A stretch of 64,000 nt of DNA from Raineya sp. (lineage in GTDB: Bacteria > Bacteroidota > Bacteroidia > Cytophagales > Thermonemataceae): positions 1 through 64,000 of the forward strand of contig JALONN010000019.1 in NCBI GenBank assembly GCA_025454915.1. The letters are read 5' to 3'. The translations under genes were made by a program, and so were the position numbers. How positions within the stretch are numbered: the first letter of the stretch is position 1; the number at the start of each line of letters is the position of its first letter. The notes below the pieces were generated by a model. The model ran no database searches. It had not been told where the DNA came from and worked only from the letters and a program-made list of their open reading frames with translations. Below are positions 27,427-37,723 of the stretch, piece after piece.

Positions 27427-27430
27427 ACCT

Positions 27431-30400
27431 ATGAGAAATATATTTATTTTATGGTTATTTTTGATAAGCTATCAGCTAAAAGCTACAGATACTTTATCAT
27501 TGGATTATCGTGCTGAAAAAGTTGCTCAAAAACTACTCAAGCAGATACAGACAAATAAAGAAAACGATAAAAAAGGCTTATCTTATCTTAATAATTATAT
27601 CATCGTTGATGAGATTAAACCTGTTATTCATAATTCAAGTAGCTTATGGGATTTTAGTCAAACTACAGGAGATTTAAACACCCTCAAAACAGAATTAACG
27701 GCTTATAATAGTACAGCAGGTAATCAAAAAGTATATTTAGTAGTGGCATCTATTTACAATAGATATTATGATATTGCTTATTTTAATCCTCAAACAGGAA
27801 AATATGATCCTAACAAAGAAAATCCTCTAAAAGCTCCTAATAACTGGCTTGCTATTGATGCCAATAATAATGCAGGAAGTGAAGTTTCTTCAGATACACA
27901 AAAAGAATATGAAGCAGCTAAAAAAGCTATCACACCTGAATTAGAGAGTGCCTTTTCTGATAAAGTTTATAAAAAAGCTTTTAACAATGCTGCTATGCCT
28001 GATGATGGCATTACAGCCTTGATGATTACAAACACTTACGAGTGGATATTTTCGGGTAGTAGTAAAAAACCTCGTTACCGAATAGCAGATGGTTTTTCAG
28101 GAAGAACCAAAGCCAGAAATGATGACCCTGATAATATATCAGCCTATGCTTACTATTTGAGAATGGGTTATTATGAATGGCTGGGAAAGCAAAGTGTCAA
28201 ACCCACTCGTCATCAAAAAGCCTTGCAAATTGTAAGAAGTTATATAGGTTATTTTAATGCTATTAAAGGCTTAGAATCCCCCATTGCCAAACATTGGATG
28301 GCAATGATGATGGGTTGGCATCAAAGAGATTTAGGGACATTGCCTGATGCTTCAACCATTGAAAAATTAAGAGGTGTGGCTTTGGATGCTTGGGATAAAC
28401 TATATAAAATCAGAATGTATCCTGACAATACCTATGAAAAGGAGCAACTGGTTTGGGAAATGTATAGATGGTCAATGAAGGAGTATGTGGCTGGTATAGG
28501 AGAAGTCTTAATTCCTGCTAATCCTGCTGCATATCCCAAAAAGAAACTTGCAACTGCAAGCGAATTAGGTCAATTAATACCTTCTTCTGTTTCTCAAGCC
28601 ACTTCTCCTCTTTCTCGATTTATCTATGGTTTTTGTCAATTAAAATTGCTCATAGAATCAGGTAAAGGAATGCAAATGTCCAATACAGGTCGAGTAGTTG
28701 AAGGTGCACACCCTTCTTGTAATAGAATTGACTTCACAGATTATGGACATCTTGTTACAGACCCTAATTTCATTGGAGAAGGACACATGATGGGTTTGAC
28801 ACAAGAAGAAAAGAAACGTTTTGTCAATGATGTTCATAAAAATCCTGGTTTTTATGGAAATTGGATAGCTTATTGTATTTGGCACGCTGAAGTGGATATG
28901 CTTGACTATTTGGAGAAGGAAAAACGTTTTTACACCATTTACACAGAGCTTCAAAAACAACAAACGGCTTTGGGTAAATACTTTTTTGGAGATAAGAAAA
29001 CCAATATTTTACAAGGTTTACTCAATCTGTTTCATAAGAAAAACAACTTTACAGGAGGAGAAAAATATGTATATGCCACCAAAGCATGGTATATATTTAA
29101 AGGTGGGTTGGGTATTCCTGATAAAGCAATTGCTGATGAAGTAAAACATACTCCTGTGCTTCAAAACAGTGGAAATATTTTGCTTCAATCTACTTGTTAT
29201 GTTATTGGCACCAATACCACTATTGATTGTAAAAGAGGTATTCCTGATTATCAAACTAAAGAGGTTTCTATTTTTGCCCCTTTGGAAGTCTATTTTCATA
29301 AAGAACACGACCCAGATTATTTTGGAGGTAGAAAAAGTGTACTCATGCCTGCGATTTATTTTTATTGGATGAGAAGTGAAGCGATTGGCAAAGACAATGT
29401 TCAGGCTGCTTTTCATTTTATTGCTAATAGTGCAGAATTAGCTTCTTGGCTGATAGGCGTTGGAGAAATAGCTGCTGGTTTAAGACTAAGAAGTGGCTTG
29501 AAGGTTTTAAGAGGACTTGCTCAGGTAACACCTGAATTGAGTAGAACAGCCCTTTCAATATCAAAAGATAAGATTTTAGAATATTTTGGAGCAGAAAAAG
29601 ATGCTCCAGGAAGAGATTTTGTTGAAAAATGGGAAAAAGTAAATCAAGGATTGACTATTATAGGAGTCGTAGGTTCTGGAGTTTTAGAATTGCCAGAATT
29701 GATAAAAATGGTAAAATCTTATAAAAAACTGAAAGCTTTAAATAACCCACAACTAATTAATTGCTTTGATAATATAGATAGCTATAACTCATTTGAAAGA
29801 GAAATAAATTCTTTTTTGGGAGGAGATATAACCAAATTGCAAAATGATGCTTTTGAAGATATTGCAACAAAATTAACAGTCAGTGATTTGGATATAATCA
29901 GAGATGTTGTTTTAAAAGTTAATGATAATTTTTTAGATGTTATTGTTCATGCTGACAATAACAATAAGTACTTTGTTTATTTGGAGAATGCTAAAGGTGA
30001 ATTGGAGAAAAAAGATTTAACCACAGCAGATATTGTACAGATAATAGAAAATGCAGAGTATGCAAAAAATAAGATAGTTCGTTTACTTTCTTGCTCTGAC
30101 TTAGAAAGTGCAAAGCAGATTAGTGCTTTAATGCCTGATAGAACGATGGTAGCAACTAATGATATTGTACGATTGCATATTGATGGTGGTATTACCACCA
30201 TTGCAAAAAGTGGTAATGCTACTCAAAAATGGTACACACTTGAAAAAGGAAATATTAAAAGTGAATTTACTTTTCCTTTGGGTTCAGATTTTCCAGATAT
30301 ATTTATTGAGTTGGGAACACCACCAAAAGAACTTTTAGAAGAAAAATTTATTGCTTCATTGATTAGAAGAGGGCTCTCAGAAGATGAAGCAACTACTATT

Positions 30401-31183
30401 TTTTTACTTTTGGATGAAGCACAAAGTAAACTCACAGAGAAAAATCTCGTAGAACGATTATTAAAAATAACACCTAATTCTTTTTATAAAAATCCACAAA
30501 ATCTGCTCCCAACAATAAAAGGATTTTTAGATGAGAACGGGAATGTTTTAAGTTTAGATAAATTTGAAATATTCTCCAAAGAAGTCAATTCCGCTAAATC
30601 TAAATTAGATAAAGGAAATAGAGATGTTTGGCTACCAAATAGTTCAAAACCCACAAAAGTCTTTACAAATATAGATAATCAATTACAAGCTATCAAATCA
30701 CATGCTTTGGGTATAGATTTTAAGCCTCGCCCCAAAGAACTACCAACAGGAGAAATAGTAAAAGTATTTACAGGAGGACATTTTGAAAGAGCATTTGCAG
30801 ATTATGTTATAAGCCATTCTAATGCAACTTATACCATTGAAGGTAAAAATCCAACAACACCACAAGATAATGAAGTTTATGAAGGTTACCCAGTTTTAAT
30901 TAATAATGGAACAACCTGTGTGAAAGATGCTGATAGGCTTACAGAGTTTGCAGATAATCAATTTGGTGGTAAATCAACTTTTTTCCCAATGAATTGGGAT
31001 GAAGCAAAAATATTGACTGAAGTAAAATATGCAATAGAAAACCATGCAGGAACAGTTACAACACCTTTACCTGGAGATAATGTTGCTACTTATAAAGGTT
31101 ATACTGCTAATGGCACAGAAATTCATTTTAAAGTTGAGATAGCAACAGACAATATACAAACATTTTATCCTGTTAAAAGATGA
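27431..31183 (+). CDS. Polymorphic toxin with EndoU-like C-terminal nuclease domain
   Basis: This protein has 1250 residues. I chose the ATG at 27431 because it opens on a signal peptide (MRNIFILWLFLISYQLKA). An earlier in-frame ATG at 27398 lies inside the previous gene. The first ~650 residues are a unique, mostly helical region. A hydrophobic segment follows (about 665-690, ASWLIGVGEIAAGLRLRSGL), typical of pre-toxin regions. The last ~145 residues fit bacterial EndoU ribonucleases: FTGGHFERAF (His about 1117), NEVYEGYPV and STFFPMNWDEAKILTEVKYAI, then a terminal ATDNIQTFYPV strand. The stop overlaps the next start (ATGA), the usual coupling of toxin and immunity gene. Confidence 0.7.
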   Translation: MRNIFILWLFLISYQLKATDTLSLDYRAEKVAQKLLKQIQTNKENDKKGLSYLNNYIIVDEIKPVIHNSSSLWDFSQTTGDLNTLKTELTAYNSTAGNQKVYLVVASIYNRYYDIAYFNPQTGKYDPNKENPLKAPNNWLAIDANNNAGSEVSSDTQKEYEAAKKAITPELESAFSDKVYKKAFNNAAMPDDGITALMITNTYEWIFSGSSKKPRYRIADGFSGRTKARNDDPDNISAYAYYLRMGYYEWLGKQSVKPTRHQKALQIVRSYIGYFNAIKGLESPIAKHWMAMMMGWHQRDLGTLPDASTIEKLRGVALDAWDKLYKIRMYPDNTYEKEQLVWEMYRWSMKEYVAGIGEVLIPANPAAYPKKKLATASELGQLIPSSVSQATSPLSRFIYGFCQLKLLIESGKGMQMSNTGRVVEGAHPSCNRIDFTDYGHLVTDPNFIGEGHMMGLTQEEKKRFVNDVHKNPGFYGNWIAYCIWHAEVDMLDYLEKEKRFYTIYTELQKQQTALGKYFFGDKKTNILQGLLNLFHKKNNFTGGEKYVYATKAWYIFKGGLGIPDKAIADEVKHTPVLQNSGNILLQSTCYVIGTNTTIDCKRGIPDYQTKEVSIFAPLEVYFHKEHDPDYFGGRKSVLMPAIYFYWMRSEAIGKDNVQAAFHFIANSAELASWLIGVGEIAAGLRLRSGLKVLRGLAQVTPELSRTALSISKDKILEYFGAEKDAPGRDFVEKWEKVNQGLTIIGVVGSGVLELPELIKMVKSYKKLKALNNPQLINCFDNIDSYNSFEREINSFLGGDITKLQNDAFEDIATKLTVSDLDIIRDVVLKVNDNFLDVIVHADNNNKYFVYLENAKGELEKKDLTTADIVQIIENAEYAKNKIVRLLSCSDLESAKQISALMPDRTMVATNDIVRLHIDGGITTIAKSGNATQKWYTLEKGNIKSEFTFPLGSDFPDIFIELGTPPKELLEEKFIASLIRRGLSEDEATTIFLLLDEAQSKLTEKNLVERLLKITPNSFYKNPQNLLPTIKGFLDENGNVLSLDKFEIFSKEVNSAKSKLDKGNRDVWLPNSSKPTKVFTNIDNQLQAIKSHALGIDFKPRPKELPTGEIVKVFTGGHFERAFADYVISHSNATYTIEGKNPTTPQDNEVYEGYPVLINNGTTCVKDADRLTEFADNQFGGKSTFFPMNWDEAKILTEVKYAIENHAGTVTTPLPGDNVATYKGYTANGTEIHFKVEIATDNIQTFYPVKR

Positions 31184-32004
31184 TACAATACAATATTTTT
31201 CCTTCTATCAGAACATCTAAGGATATACACAAAAAATATGAAAACTTTTTTAGAGAGCTGCATAGATGTGCCTTTGAATTAGTTGAAAAAAAGGATAAAC
31301 AATTCAATGAAATGAATGATTATATCATTCCGCTCATAGAAAAAATAAAAAATAATCAAACACAAGTAGATGGTTTTGGTATTTTTGATACAGATGTTTC
31401 TGTACATATAAAACCATCTACATCAGATATTTATTATCGAAATGATATTATTGGAGAAGAGCCTACAGAAGAGATTTATAAATTTATTTATGAAATAAAA
31501 GAGTTGAATGATACTTATAGGTATTATTTAGATAAACCAGAAGTTGGGATTTATTATCCAAAAAAAGAAACTTTTTTTGAGTATGAAATTTGCCCAAGGG
31601 TGTTTTTAATATTCGCAAATTACGATTCACAACACGGAATGGAAATTGTTACTAGGTTTAATTTTTTAACTTATGAAACCATACAAGAAATAACACAAAA
31701 AATAGAACAAGTTACACAAGGCACTACCCCTCAGTATGCTTATGAGTTTGAAGATTGGTTTCCTGTAGCTTTTAAAAATCCATCTATTTATAGTTATTAT
31801 TATATGCTTGTTTCTCAAGAAACTACAATTTTTGGATATTATTTTGAAGATAAAGATCTTGAAGATTATGGGGATTCTTGGAGTGATGAAGTTATTATAG
31901 AAGCATCCACATTACAAGTTTATCAATTATTCAAAGATTATGAAGATTGTTGGTATGAAGCTGAAAGTGGCTTGCCTATCCATTGGCGAAAATCTCTTAA
32001 ATAA
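31180..32004 (+). CDS. Candidate immunity protein (unknown family)
   Basis: This 274-residue protein is soluble, acidic and aromatic-rich, without a signal peptide. It does not match a family I can name. It starts within the toxin stop codon (4-bp overlap), the position expected for the cognate immunity protein. Segments such as YAYEFEDWFPVAFKNPSIYSYYYM and IHWRKSLK show no catalytic pattern. The role is inferred from position only. Confidence 0.55.
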   Translation: MIQYNIFPSIRTSKDIHKKYENFFRELHRCAFELVEKKDKQFNEMNDYIIPLIEKIKNNQTQVDGFGIFDTDVSVHIKPSTSDIYYRNDIIGEEPTEEIYKFIYEIKELNDTYRYYLDKPEVGIYYPKKETFFEYEICPRVFLIFANYDSQHGMEIVTRFNFLTYETIQEITQKIEQVTQGTTPQYAYEFEDWFPVAFKNPSIYSYYYMLVSQETTIFGYYFEDKDLEDYGDSWSDEVIIEASTLQVYQLFKDYEDCWYEAESGLPIHWRKSLK

Positions 32005-32040
32005 AATGTAGAATGGTAGTTTTTAATACTTATAAATTTT

Positions 32041-32802
32041 ATGAATGATAATTATCAAAAACATGAAATACAATTAGTAATGCAGCTACTTACCACCATC
32101 AAGTCTATTTCATGGAATAAGGCTATTTTGCATATAGAAAATGATGGTTCTGGTAATTATGGATATACAATGCCTTTATATGATAAAAATGATATAGAAA
32201 TAAAATATGGTTTAAGAGCTTTTGATAGAGAGGAAGATACAAAGTTAAACAATATTATTGGAGAATTAACATTGCTACCTCAGGAAAGAAAATGGAATAA
32301 AGCCGATTTTACCGTATATCCTGATGGTTCTTATGAATCCACATACAGTTGGGATAATGAAAAAGATCAACAAGATTATTATATAAATTGTGTTGCTACC
32401 ATTAATTGGCTTTATGAGCGTCTAGCAGAATATGTAGGAATGCTACAAACTAATAATTTTACTAAAAAAGTAAAAAGAATTCAGGAGTGTAAATTTACAA
32501 TAGATAAAAAAGGTGATTTTTTCTATATTAGTGGATATGCTCATTTTGAAGGTCTAAAATTGAATAATATCATTTTTGAACCTGTTCAAGAGCCTAAAGA
32601 AGAAAATGAAACAAAACGCAGATTATCTTCTGCTTACATACAAGACTTATTAAATAATCTACATAAAGATACTCATGAAGATTTCTTAAAAGATAAATGG
32701 GTTATTTCTACTTGGAATCATATCAGTATGAATATTACTCCACTTCCAATGGTATTTGAGCAAGATATTAAATTTGAATTTAAACCAGAAAATTTTATTT
32801 AA
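32041..32802 (+). CDS. YezG/DUF600-like immunity protein
   Basis: This 253-residue protein has the layout WNKAILHIENDGSGNYGYTMPLY, RKWNKADFTVYPDGSYESTYSWD and INWLYERLAEYVG in the first ~150 residues. This resembles YezG-like (DUF600) antitoxins that neutralise LXG-type nuclease toxins. A second part (about 160-253) is beta-rich and unknown. It follows the previous gene after 36 bp on the same strand and precedes a shared terminator. It may be a second immunity gene for the EndoU-like toxin or a remnant of a past toxin exchange. Confidence 0.55.
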   Translation: MNDNYQKHEIQLVMQLLTTIKSISWNKAILHIENDGSGNYGYTMPLYDKNDIEIKYGLRAFDREEDTKLNNIIGELTLLPQERKWNKADFTVYPDGSYESTYSWDNEKDQQDYYINCVATINWLYERLAEYVGMLQTNNFTKKVKRIQECKFTIDKKGDFFYISGYAHFEGLKLNNIIFEPVQEPKEENETKRRLSSAYIQDLLNNLHKDTHEDFLKDKWVISTWNHISMNITPLPMVFEQDIKFEFKPENFI

Positions 32803-32810
32803 ACAGAAAA

Positions 32811-32828
32811 GCCCACTTTTTAGTGGGC
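32811..32828. terminator. Bidirectional terminator between convergent genes
   Basis: GCCCACT and AGTGGGC form a 7-bp stem with a TTTT loop. It lies between the + strand operon end (32802) and the minus-strand SprB-repeat gene end (32837), with A- and T-rich flanks on both sides. Confidence 0.75.
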
Positions 32829-32836
32829 GTTAACTT

Positions 32837-35800
32837 TTATTTCTGAATGACTACTCTAAAGAATCTGGTTTCATTGGGGCTTACCACCATCAAAGCATAA
32901 ATTCCTGCTGGAATATCTTCTCTCAAGGAAAAATTAAATAAATATTCTTGCTGATTCTCTCCAGTGTAGGTTACAAGGCTTCTTGATTCCTGAAGGCTAT
33001 ACAATGAAATACTCACATTTGCTTGTTTGTTGAGCTTCACCTGAGCCTGAAACGTTCCAGCAGAAGGATTTGGAAAGGCTGTAAACTCTGTTACATCCGC
33101 TCCCTGATAACCCAATCCACTCTGAGTAGCATTTTTGGCTGCTTTAGGCAGGATCACAATACTTTTCTCTATCTCGCTTGAGCATGAGGTATAAAATGCT
33201 CTGAGTTTAATGGTATAAAATCCTTCTTTTAAGAATTGGAGTTCTTCTGTATAACCAGGATACCCTCCTACCCTTACAATATTTTGATTGTTTGCATCAT
33301 ATACCCACTCAATTCTATCTGGAATTCTGGTAGGATTGTTAGGATCATCCACAAGTACTCTTGAAATATCAATAAATACCACTGTATCCTCAGCGATTGC
33401 CTCAGCTGTTGAAAGAACATCTGCTTTCACTAAATCGTCTCTTACTTCAAGTCTAAATGGATGTGATGACTCACAACCCAATGCTGTCTTAATTTTCAAG
33501 GTATAATTACCCATTTGAGAAATGGCAATGGTTTGATTAGTGCCTATCACTTCACCAGTTGCATTTTTCCATTCATAAGTAGAGCCTGCATTTCCAGCAT
33601 CTACTGTATAAGCATTCCCTCCACAAATACGAACTGTATCAGGGAAATTAACTTTGGTTGGAAGTGGGTCTGAAAGGCTGATTTGCTTTGAAAACTCACA
33701 ACCTTTACTATCTTTTACTTTGAGCGTATAAGTGCCTTGAGCTACTCCAGAAAGTGTAGCAGTAGTAGCAGTAGGGAAATCAGTCCATTCATATGTATAG
33801 CCTACACCATTCCCTCCTGAAACAGTGGCTGTAATGCTTCCATTGCTTGCACCCACACATAATGGATTTTGAGGGGTGAAATTAATTGAAAGTGGTGTAG
33901 GCTCTTGAATTTCTACTACAAAAGGTCTAACACATCCATTTGCCCCTTTAATTTCAATCACATGCTGATTACTTGCCCCTCCTCTCAGTCCTGTGATAGT
34001 AGTTACCCCTGTTACAGGAGCAAAGTTTGTGACTCCTTGCAATCTCCATTCATAAGGAGCTGTTCCTGATGTCACTTCAAAGGAAATCGTTCCATCACTG
34101 CCTCCAAAACAAGAAACAGGTGTGGTTTGTAAATTAGCCATATCTGGTGAACCAATGTCAGATACAGCTATCGCAGAAGAAGTCCACTGACAACCTCTGT
34201 TATCTGTAATGTACACTCTATAGGTTCCCGCAAAAATGTTTGACAAAGTGCTTGTGTTGCCTGTAATGGCTACATAAGAAGCTCCTTGAAGTCTTTCCCA
34301 AGCATAAGTGTAATTGGGTGTCCCTCCTGTAATGCTGACTGTGATCGAGCCATCATTTTGCCCACAAGAAGTATTTATCACCACTGGTGCACTTTGGAAA
34401 GCAATGGATGTAGGTTCAGTAATCACTACATTTACAAGGCTTGCAATAGCACAATTATTAACATCAGACACACTGATGTTATATGTTCCTGCACTTAAAC
34501 TACTCAGTGTAGCTGTGGTAGTATTTATATCTGTCAGTATCCAAGTGGCTCCATTATCAAGTGACACTTTATAAGGTGTTGTTCCTCCTGAAATATTCAG
34601 TGTTGCTGTTCCATCATTTCCTCCAAAACAAGAAGTATTCGTAGAAGTAGCCAAACTTGCAGTCAATTCATTAGGTTGTGTGATGGTAAAATTCACTGTT
34701 TTGATGCAACCTTGTGAGTCTCTCACTGAAACACTATGATTACCTGCCGAAAGATTTGGGAAAACATTATTCAAACTATAGGCTCCACCATCTAAGGCAT
34801 ACTGATAAGAACCTACCCATCCACCTGTAGCAAAAGCCGTCACAGAGCCATCATTTCCTCCAAAACAAGAAACTTGGCTGTTGAAACTCACACTGGCATC
34901 CAAAGCAATGTTTGGTTCTGTAATCGTAAACTGAGTTACGACCCCTCCTGCAATATTATTATCACAGTTTTTAGAATCTTTAAACCTCACATAATAAGTC
35001 CCAACTTTCAGGTTTTTAAACAAATGGGTTTCAGTGGCTCCCAAACTTACTGTTTCCACAGTTCCACCCCAGCCATTAGAGTCTGTAATACTCTTATAAT
35101 CAGCAGGCAGACTACTATTATATGACCACTCTATTTGGTAAGGAGCACTTCCTCCTTGAAATCTTACTTGAGCCTCTCCATCACTTCCTCCTTTACAACT
35201 CACATTTTTGATAGTGGCATCCAGTACCTCAGAAACCAATTGGGAAGGCTCTAAAATGATAATAGTGGTATCTTTTTGACAAGAAAACTGATCTTGAATA
35301 CGAAGTCTATAGGTTCCTTCTGGTAAAGAAAGGAAACTTGCTCTTGTTTGACTCTGAGGGGTAGGATCAAGATAACTGTAAAAACTATTGGGCTGATTGC
35401 CTGCTGTTCTTTGTAAACTAAAGGTATATGCTCCTCCCACTGCTGGAACCCCTCCTATTGCCTCTGATTCAATCTTAGCATCCTTACCCTGATAACAAGT
35501 AGGTGCTACCACTAAAGCATTGGTAGGATTAATACGTGGAGGCTCTGTCAGGGTGACCACTTGTGTTTTCTCACAACCATTGGCATCGGAAATGATGATA
35601 TTATACGTTCCTGCTACTAAATTTGAAAAAGTAGCAACTGAAGAAGTAGTGGCTGTTTGAGACAAAGAACCTATTTGAACGGTATAACTAGCTGTTTCAA
35701 TCCCTCCTTTGGGTAGTACCTGAATTTGTCCTACTCCTCCAAAACAAGGAATATTGTAAGTTCCATATTGGCTTACAATCAAATTATTAATTTCTACTGG

Positions 35801-37669
35801 AGCTACTGGTTCTGAAAGGGTGAAGTCTTCTTCTACCACACATACTCCCAAAGCATCTCTGAGTTTAATCTTATAGTTAATTGTATTGCCATTGGCATCT
35901 TTAGCAGCAAGACCAGAGAACTCAAAAGGTGTGCTGGTTGCTCCTGAAATAGTCGTAGCTGGGCTAAATACAGGGCTATCCTCAATAAGCTCATAAGTAT
36001 AAGGCATAATGCCTCCTTTGGCTTGGATAGTAACCTTGCCATCTGCTGAACCTTTGCAACTCACATTGAAACCATTATACGTGTGCTTTGTGAAACTTTG
36101 TTTTTCAAACAAAGCAGGTTGTTGAATTTTTATATTAAAAATTTCTCTGTAACAACCTGCTTGACTTCCATTAGAGCCTCCTGCATCATAATTCTCAATA
36201 GCTAAAGAGTATCTACCAGCAGGAAGACCTGTAAATCCACTGGGATTAGGTGAATCATCAGGAAAGGTAACAGCAGGGGTTTCGTTAGGAATATTCATGG
36301 TAAGTCCTGAAGAAATGCCATCTCCATTTTCATCATGTGTTCTTCTTAAAGAAAAATAATAACTACTGGCTTGTCCTGTAAGCCCTTTGATAATAATTTT
36401 ACCTGTATTGGTACCAAAACACTTCACATTTTCTACTTTCAGTTGGGTGCTTTCATAAGAAGTTTCTGCAATAGTGGCAATGGTGTTATTTGCAGGGGTT
36501 GCAGGCACATCTACGCTCACTGGTGGAGGCCAGTTTATAAAAACGCTTCCTGCATTGGAATAATTTGTGGTATAAGCTCCACTAGCATACACACCTCTCA
36601 CTCTAAACTCCACACGAGCCTGAAGCAAATATTTGAGTCTGTTGTATTCTGTACTTAAATGGCTTATGACATTGGGAAGTGTAAATAAGTCTGCTACATT
36701 GTAAACATTATTATCCACAGGAGAACTGTATACATTTGTCCAACCACTAGTATAATCTTGATACAAGGATATTACACAAGGATGTGGATTACAATAGTAA
36801 TCGTAAGTATAAGTATAATAGGTGGTATCTTTGATACAGATAGGTTCACAAGGAACTTCTATCAGTTCTCCAGATACAGGGTCTATGCCATAGCAAATGC
36901 CTGGTGGAATAATGTCTCTTAAACAATCTGTAACAAGTGTACTATCTGTTTTACAAATATCATGGCAAATACTATTTACAGGAGCCATGTATCCACCTGC
37001 AATCCGAAATTGCCACTCGTAAACTGTACCTGAAACATTGGGAATACTTGAAAGAGGGTTTACTACCCAATTTACATTGTCTGGGTTGGGGTCTTGATAA
37101 CAGTGTCCACTCCCTGGAGCTACATAGCCTTGTGCGAGAGGAGCTTGAAATACGTTATTTGGAAGGGTATAATAAAATCTGCCTACTAAACCATATTCAG
37201 AAGAGCCTCCATAGGCATTACTATTTATAAAATCAAATTCATTCCATATGCCTGGAGCATAAGCATTTAACTCATATTCAAACCAACCTTTGCCATGATT
37301 TTTATCACTACAAACAGGTTCATTTTCATCATAAGAGCAACCACTTTGACAACCACTCCCACTTGCCCCTTCTTCCCAACCTTCTACATTAAACGAAATA
37401 GCTTGAGGCAGAGAACTCCCTACTGGAATATTAAAAGTGGCAGTATAAGGGATTGCATTAAGTCCAAAACCATTGATTTGAGCACAATTTACAAGCATGA
37501 TTTCTGGCTCCCAATTCCCATTCCTTTTGAGTTGGTAAAATAACTTGGCTCGATGGTTATTTTCTGCTGATGATAAGAATCTAAAAGTTTCTAAAGTAAT
37601 AGATTGTCCTTTGACAAATAAAGATAAAAACCAAAATGTAATAAAGAATGTGAAAAGTTTTCTTGTCAT
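32837..37669 (-). CDS. SprB-repeat surface protein with type IX sorting domain
   Basis: This 1610-residue protein has a signal peptide (MTRKLFTFFITFWFLSLFVKGQ). The N-terminal ~330 residues are cysteine-rich (for example GSGCQSGCSYDENEPVC). From about residue 400 to 1330 there are about a dozen repeats around V-x-C-x-G-x-[DN]-G (for instance VSCFGGNDGSV, TSCFGGNDGTA), the SprB repeat found in gliding adhesins. A PKD-like part follows. The last ~80 residues (FPNPSAGTFQAQV to RFFRVVIQK) are a type A C-terminal sorting signal for type IX secretion. It would be displayed on the cell surface as an adhesin. It is the last gene of a three-gene minus-strand block. Confidence 0.88.
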   Translation of the reverse strand: MTRKLFTFFITFWFLSLFVKGQSITLETFRFLSSAENNHRAKLFYQLKRNGNWEPEIMLVNCAQINGFGLNAIPYTATFNIPVGSSLPQAISFNVEGWEEGASGSGCQSGCSYDENEPVCSDKNHGKGWFEYELNAYAPGIWNEFDFINSNAYGGSSEYGLVGRFYYTLPNNVFQAPLAQGYVAPGSGHCYQDPNPDNVNWVVNPLSSIPNVSGTVYEWQFRIAGGYMAPVNSICHDICKTDSTLVTDCLRDIIPPGICYGIDPVSGELIEVPCEPICIKDTTYYTYTYDYYCNPHPCVISLYQDYTSGWTNVYSSPVDNNVYNVADLFTLPNVISHLSTEYNRLKYLLQARVEFRVRGVYASGAYTTNYSNAGSVFINWPPPVSVDVPATPANNTIATIAETSYESTQLKVENVKCFGTNTGKIIIKGLTGQASSYYFSLRRTHDENGDGISSGLTMNIPNETPAVTFPDDSPNPSGFTGLPAGRYSLAIENYDAGGSNGSQAGCYREIFNIKIQQPALFEKQSFTKHTYNGFNVSCKGSADGKVTIQAKGGIMPYTYELIEDSPVFSPATTISGATSTPFEFSGLAAKDANGNTINYKIKLRDALGVCVVEEDFTLSEPVAPVEINNLIVSQYGTYNIPCFGGVGQIQVLPKGGIETASYTVQIGSLSQTATTSSVATFSNLVAGTYNIIISDANGCEKTQVVTLTEPPRINPTNALVVAPTCYQGKDAKIESEAIGGVPAVGGAYTFSLQRTAGNQPNSFYSYLDPTPQSQTRASFLSLPEGTYRLRIQDQFSCQKDTTIIILEPSQLVSEVLDATIKNVSCKGGSDGEAQVRFQGGSAPYQIEWSYNSSLPADYKSITDSNGWGGTVETVSLGATETHLFKNLKVGTYYVRFKDSKNCDNNIAGGVVTQFTITEPNIALDASVSFNSQVSCFGGNDGSVTAFATGGWVGSYQYALDGGAYSLNNVFPNLSAGNHSVSVRDSQGCIKTVNFTITQPNELTASLATSTNTSCFGGNDGTATLNISGGTTPYKVSLDNGATWILTDINTTTATLSSLSAGTYNISVSDVNNCAIASLVNVVITEPTSIAFQSAPVVINTSCGQNDGSITVSITGGTPNYTYAWERLQGASYVAITGNTSTLSNIFAGTYRVYITDNRGCQWTSSAIAVSDIGSPDMANLQTTPVSCFGGSDGTISFEVTSGTAPYEWRLQGVTNFAPVTGVTTITGLRGGASNQHVIEIKGANGCVRPFVVEIQEPTPLSINFTPQNPLCVGASNGSITATVSGGNGVGYTYEWTDFPTATTATLSGVAQGTYTLKVKDSKGCEFSKQISLSDPLPTKVNFPDTVRICGGNAYTVDAGNAGSTYEWKNATGEVIGTNQTIAISQMGNYTLKIKTALGCESSHPFRLEVRDDLVKADVLSTAEAIAEDTVVFIDISRVLVDDPNNPTRIPDRIEWVYDANNQNIVRVGGYPGYTEELQFLKEGFYTIKLRAFYTSCSSEIEKSIVILPKAAKNATQSGLGYQGADVTEFTAFPNPSAGTFQAQVKLNKQANVSISLYSLQESRSLVTYTGENQQEYLFNFSLREDIPAGIYALMVVSPNETRFFRVVIQK

Positions 37670-37723
37670 GAGTCAAATAAGAGTAATATGCAAAGTGTTA
37701 TATAATTAACTGTACAACCTTGA

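Noticed and set aside
27398..27430. Upstream in-frame ATG for the toxin gene
   Set aside because: It lies inside the preceding gene, and the ATG at 27431 begins a proper signal peptide.
33288..37543. Several + strand frames within the SprB-repeat gene region
   Set aside because: They lie antisense to a continuous 1610-codon gene with clear domains.
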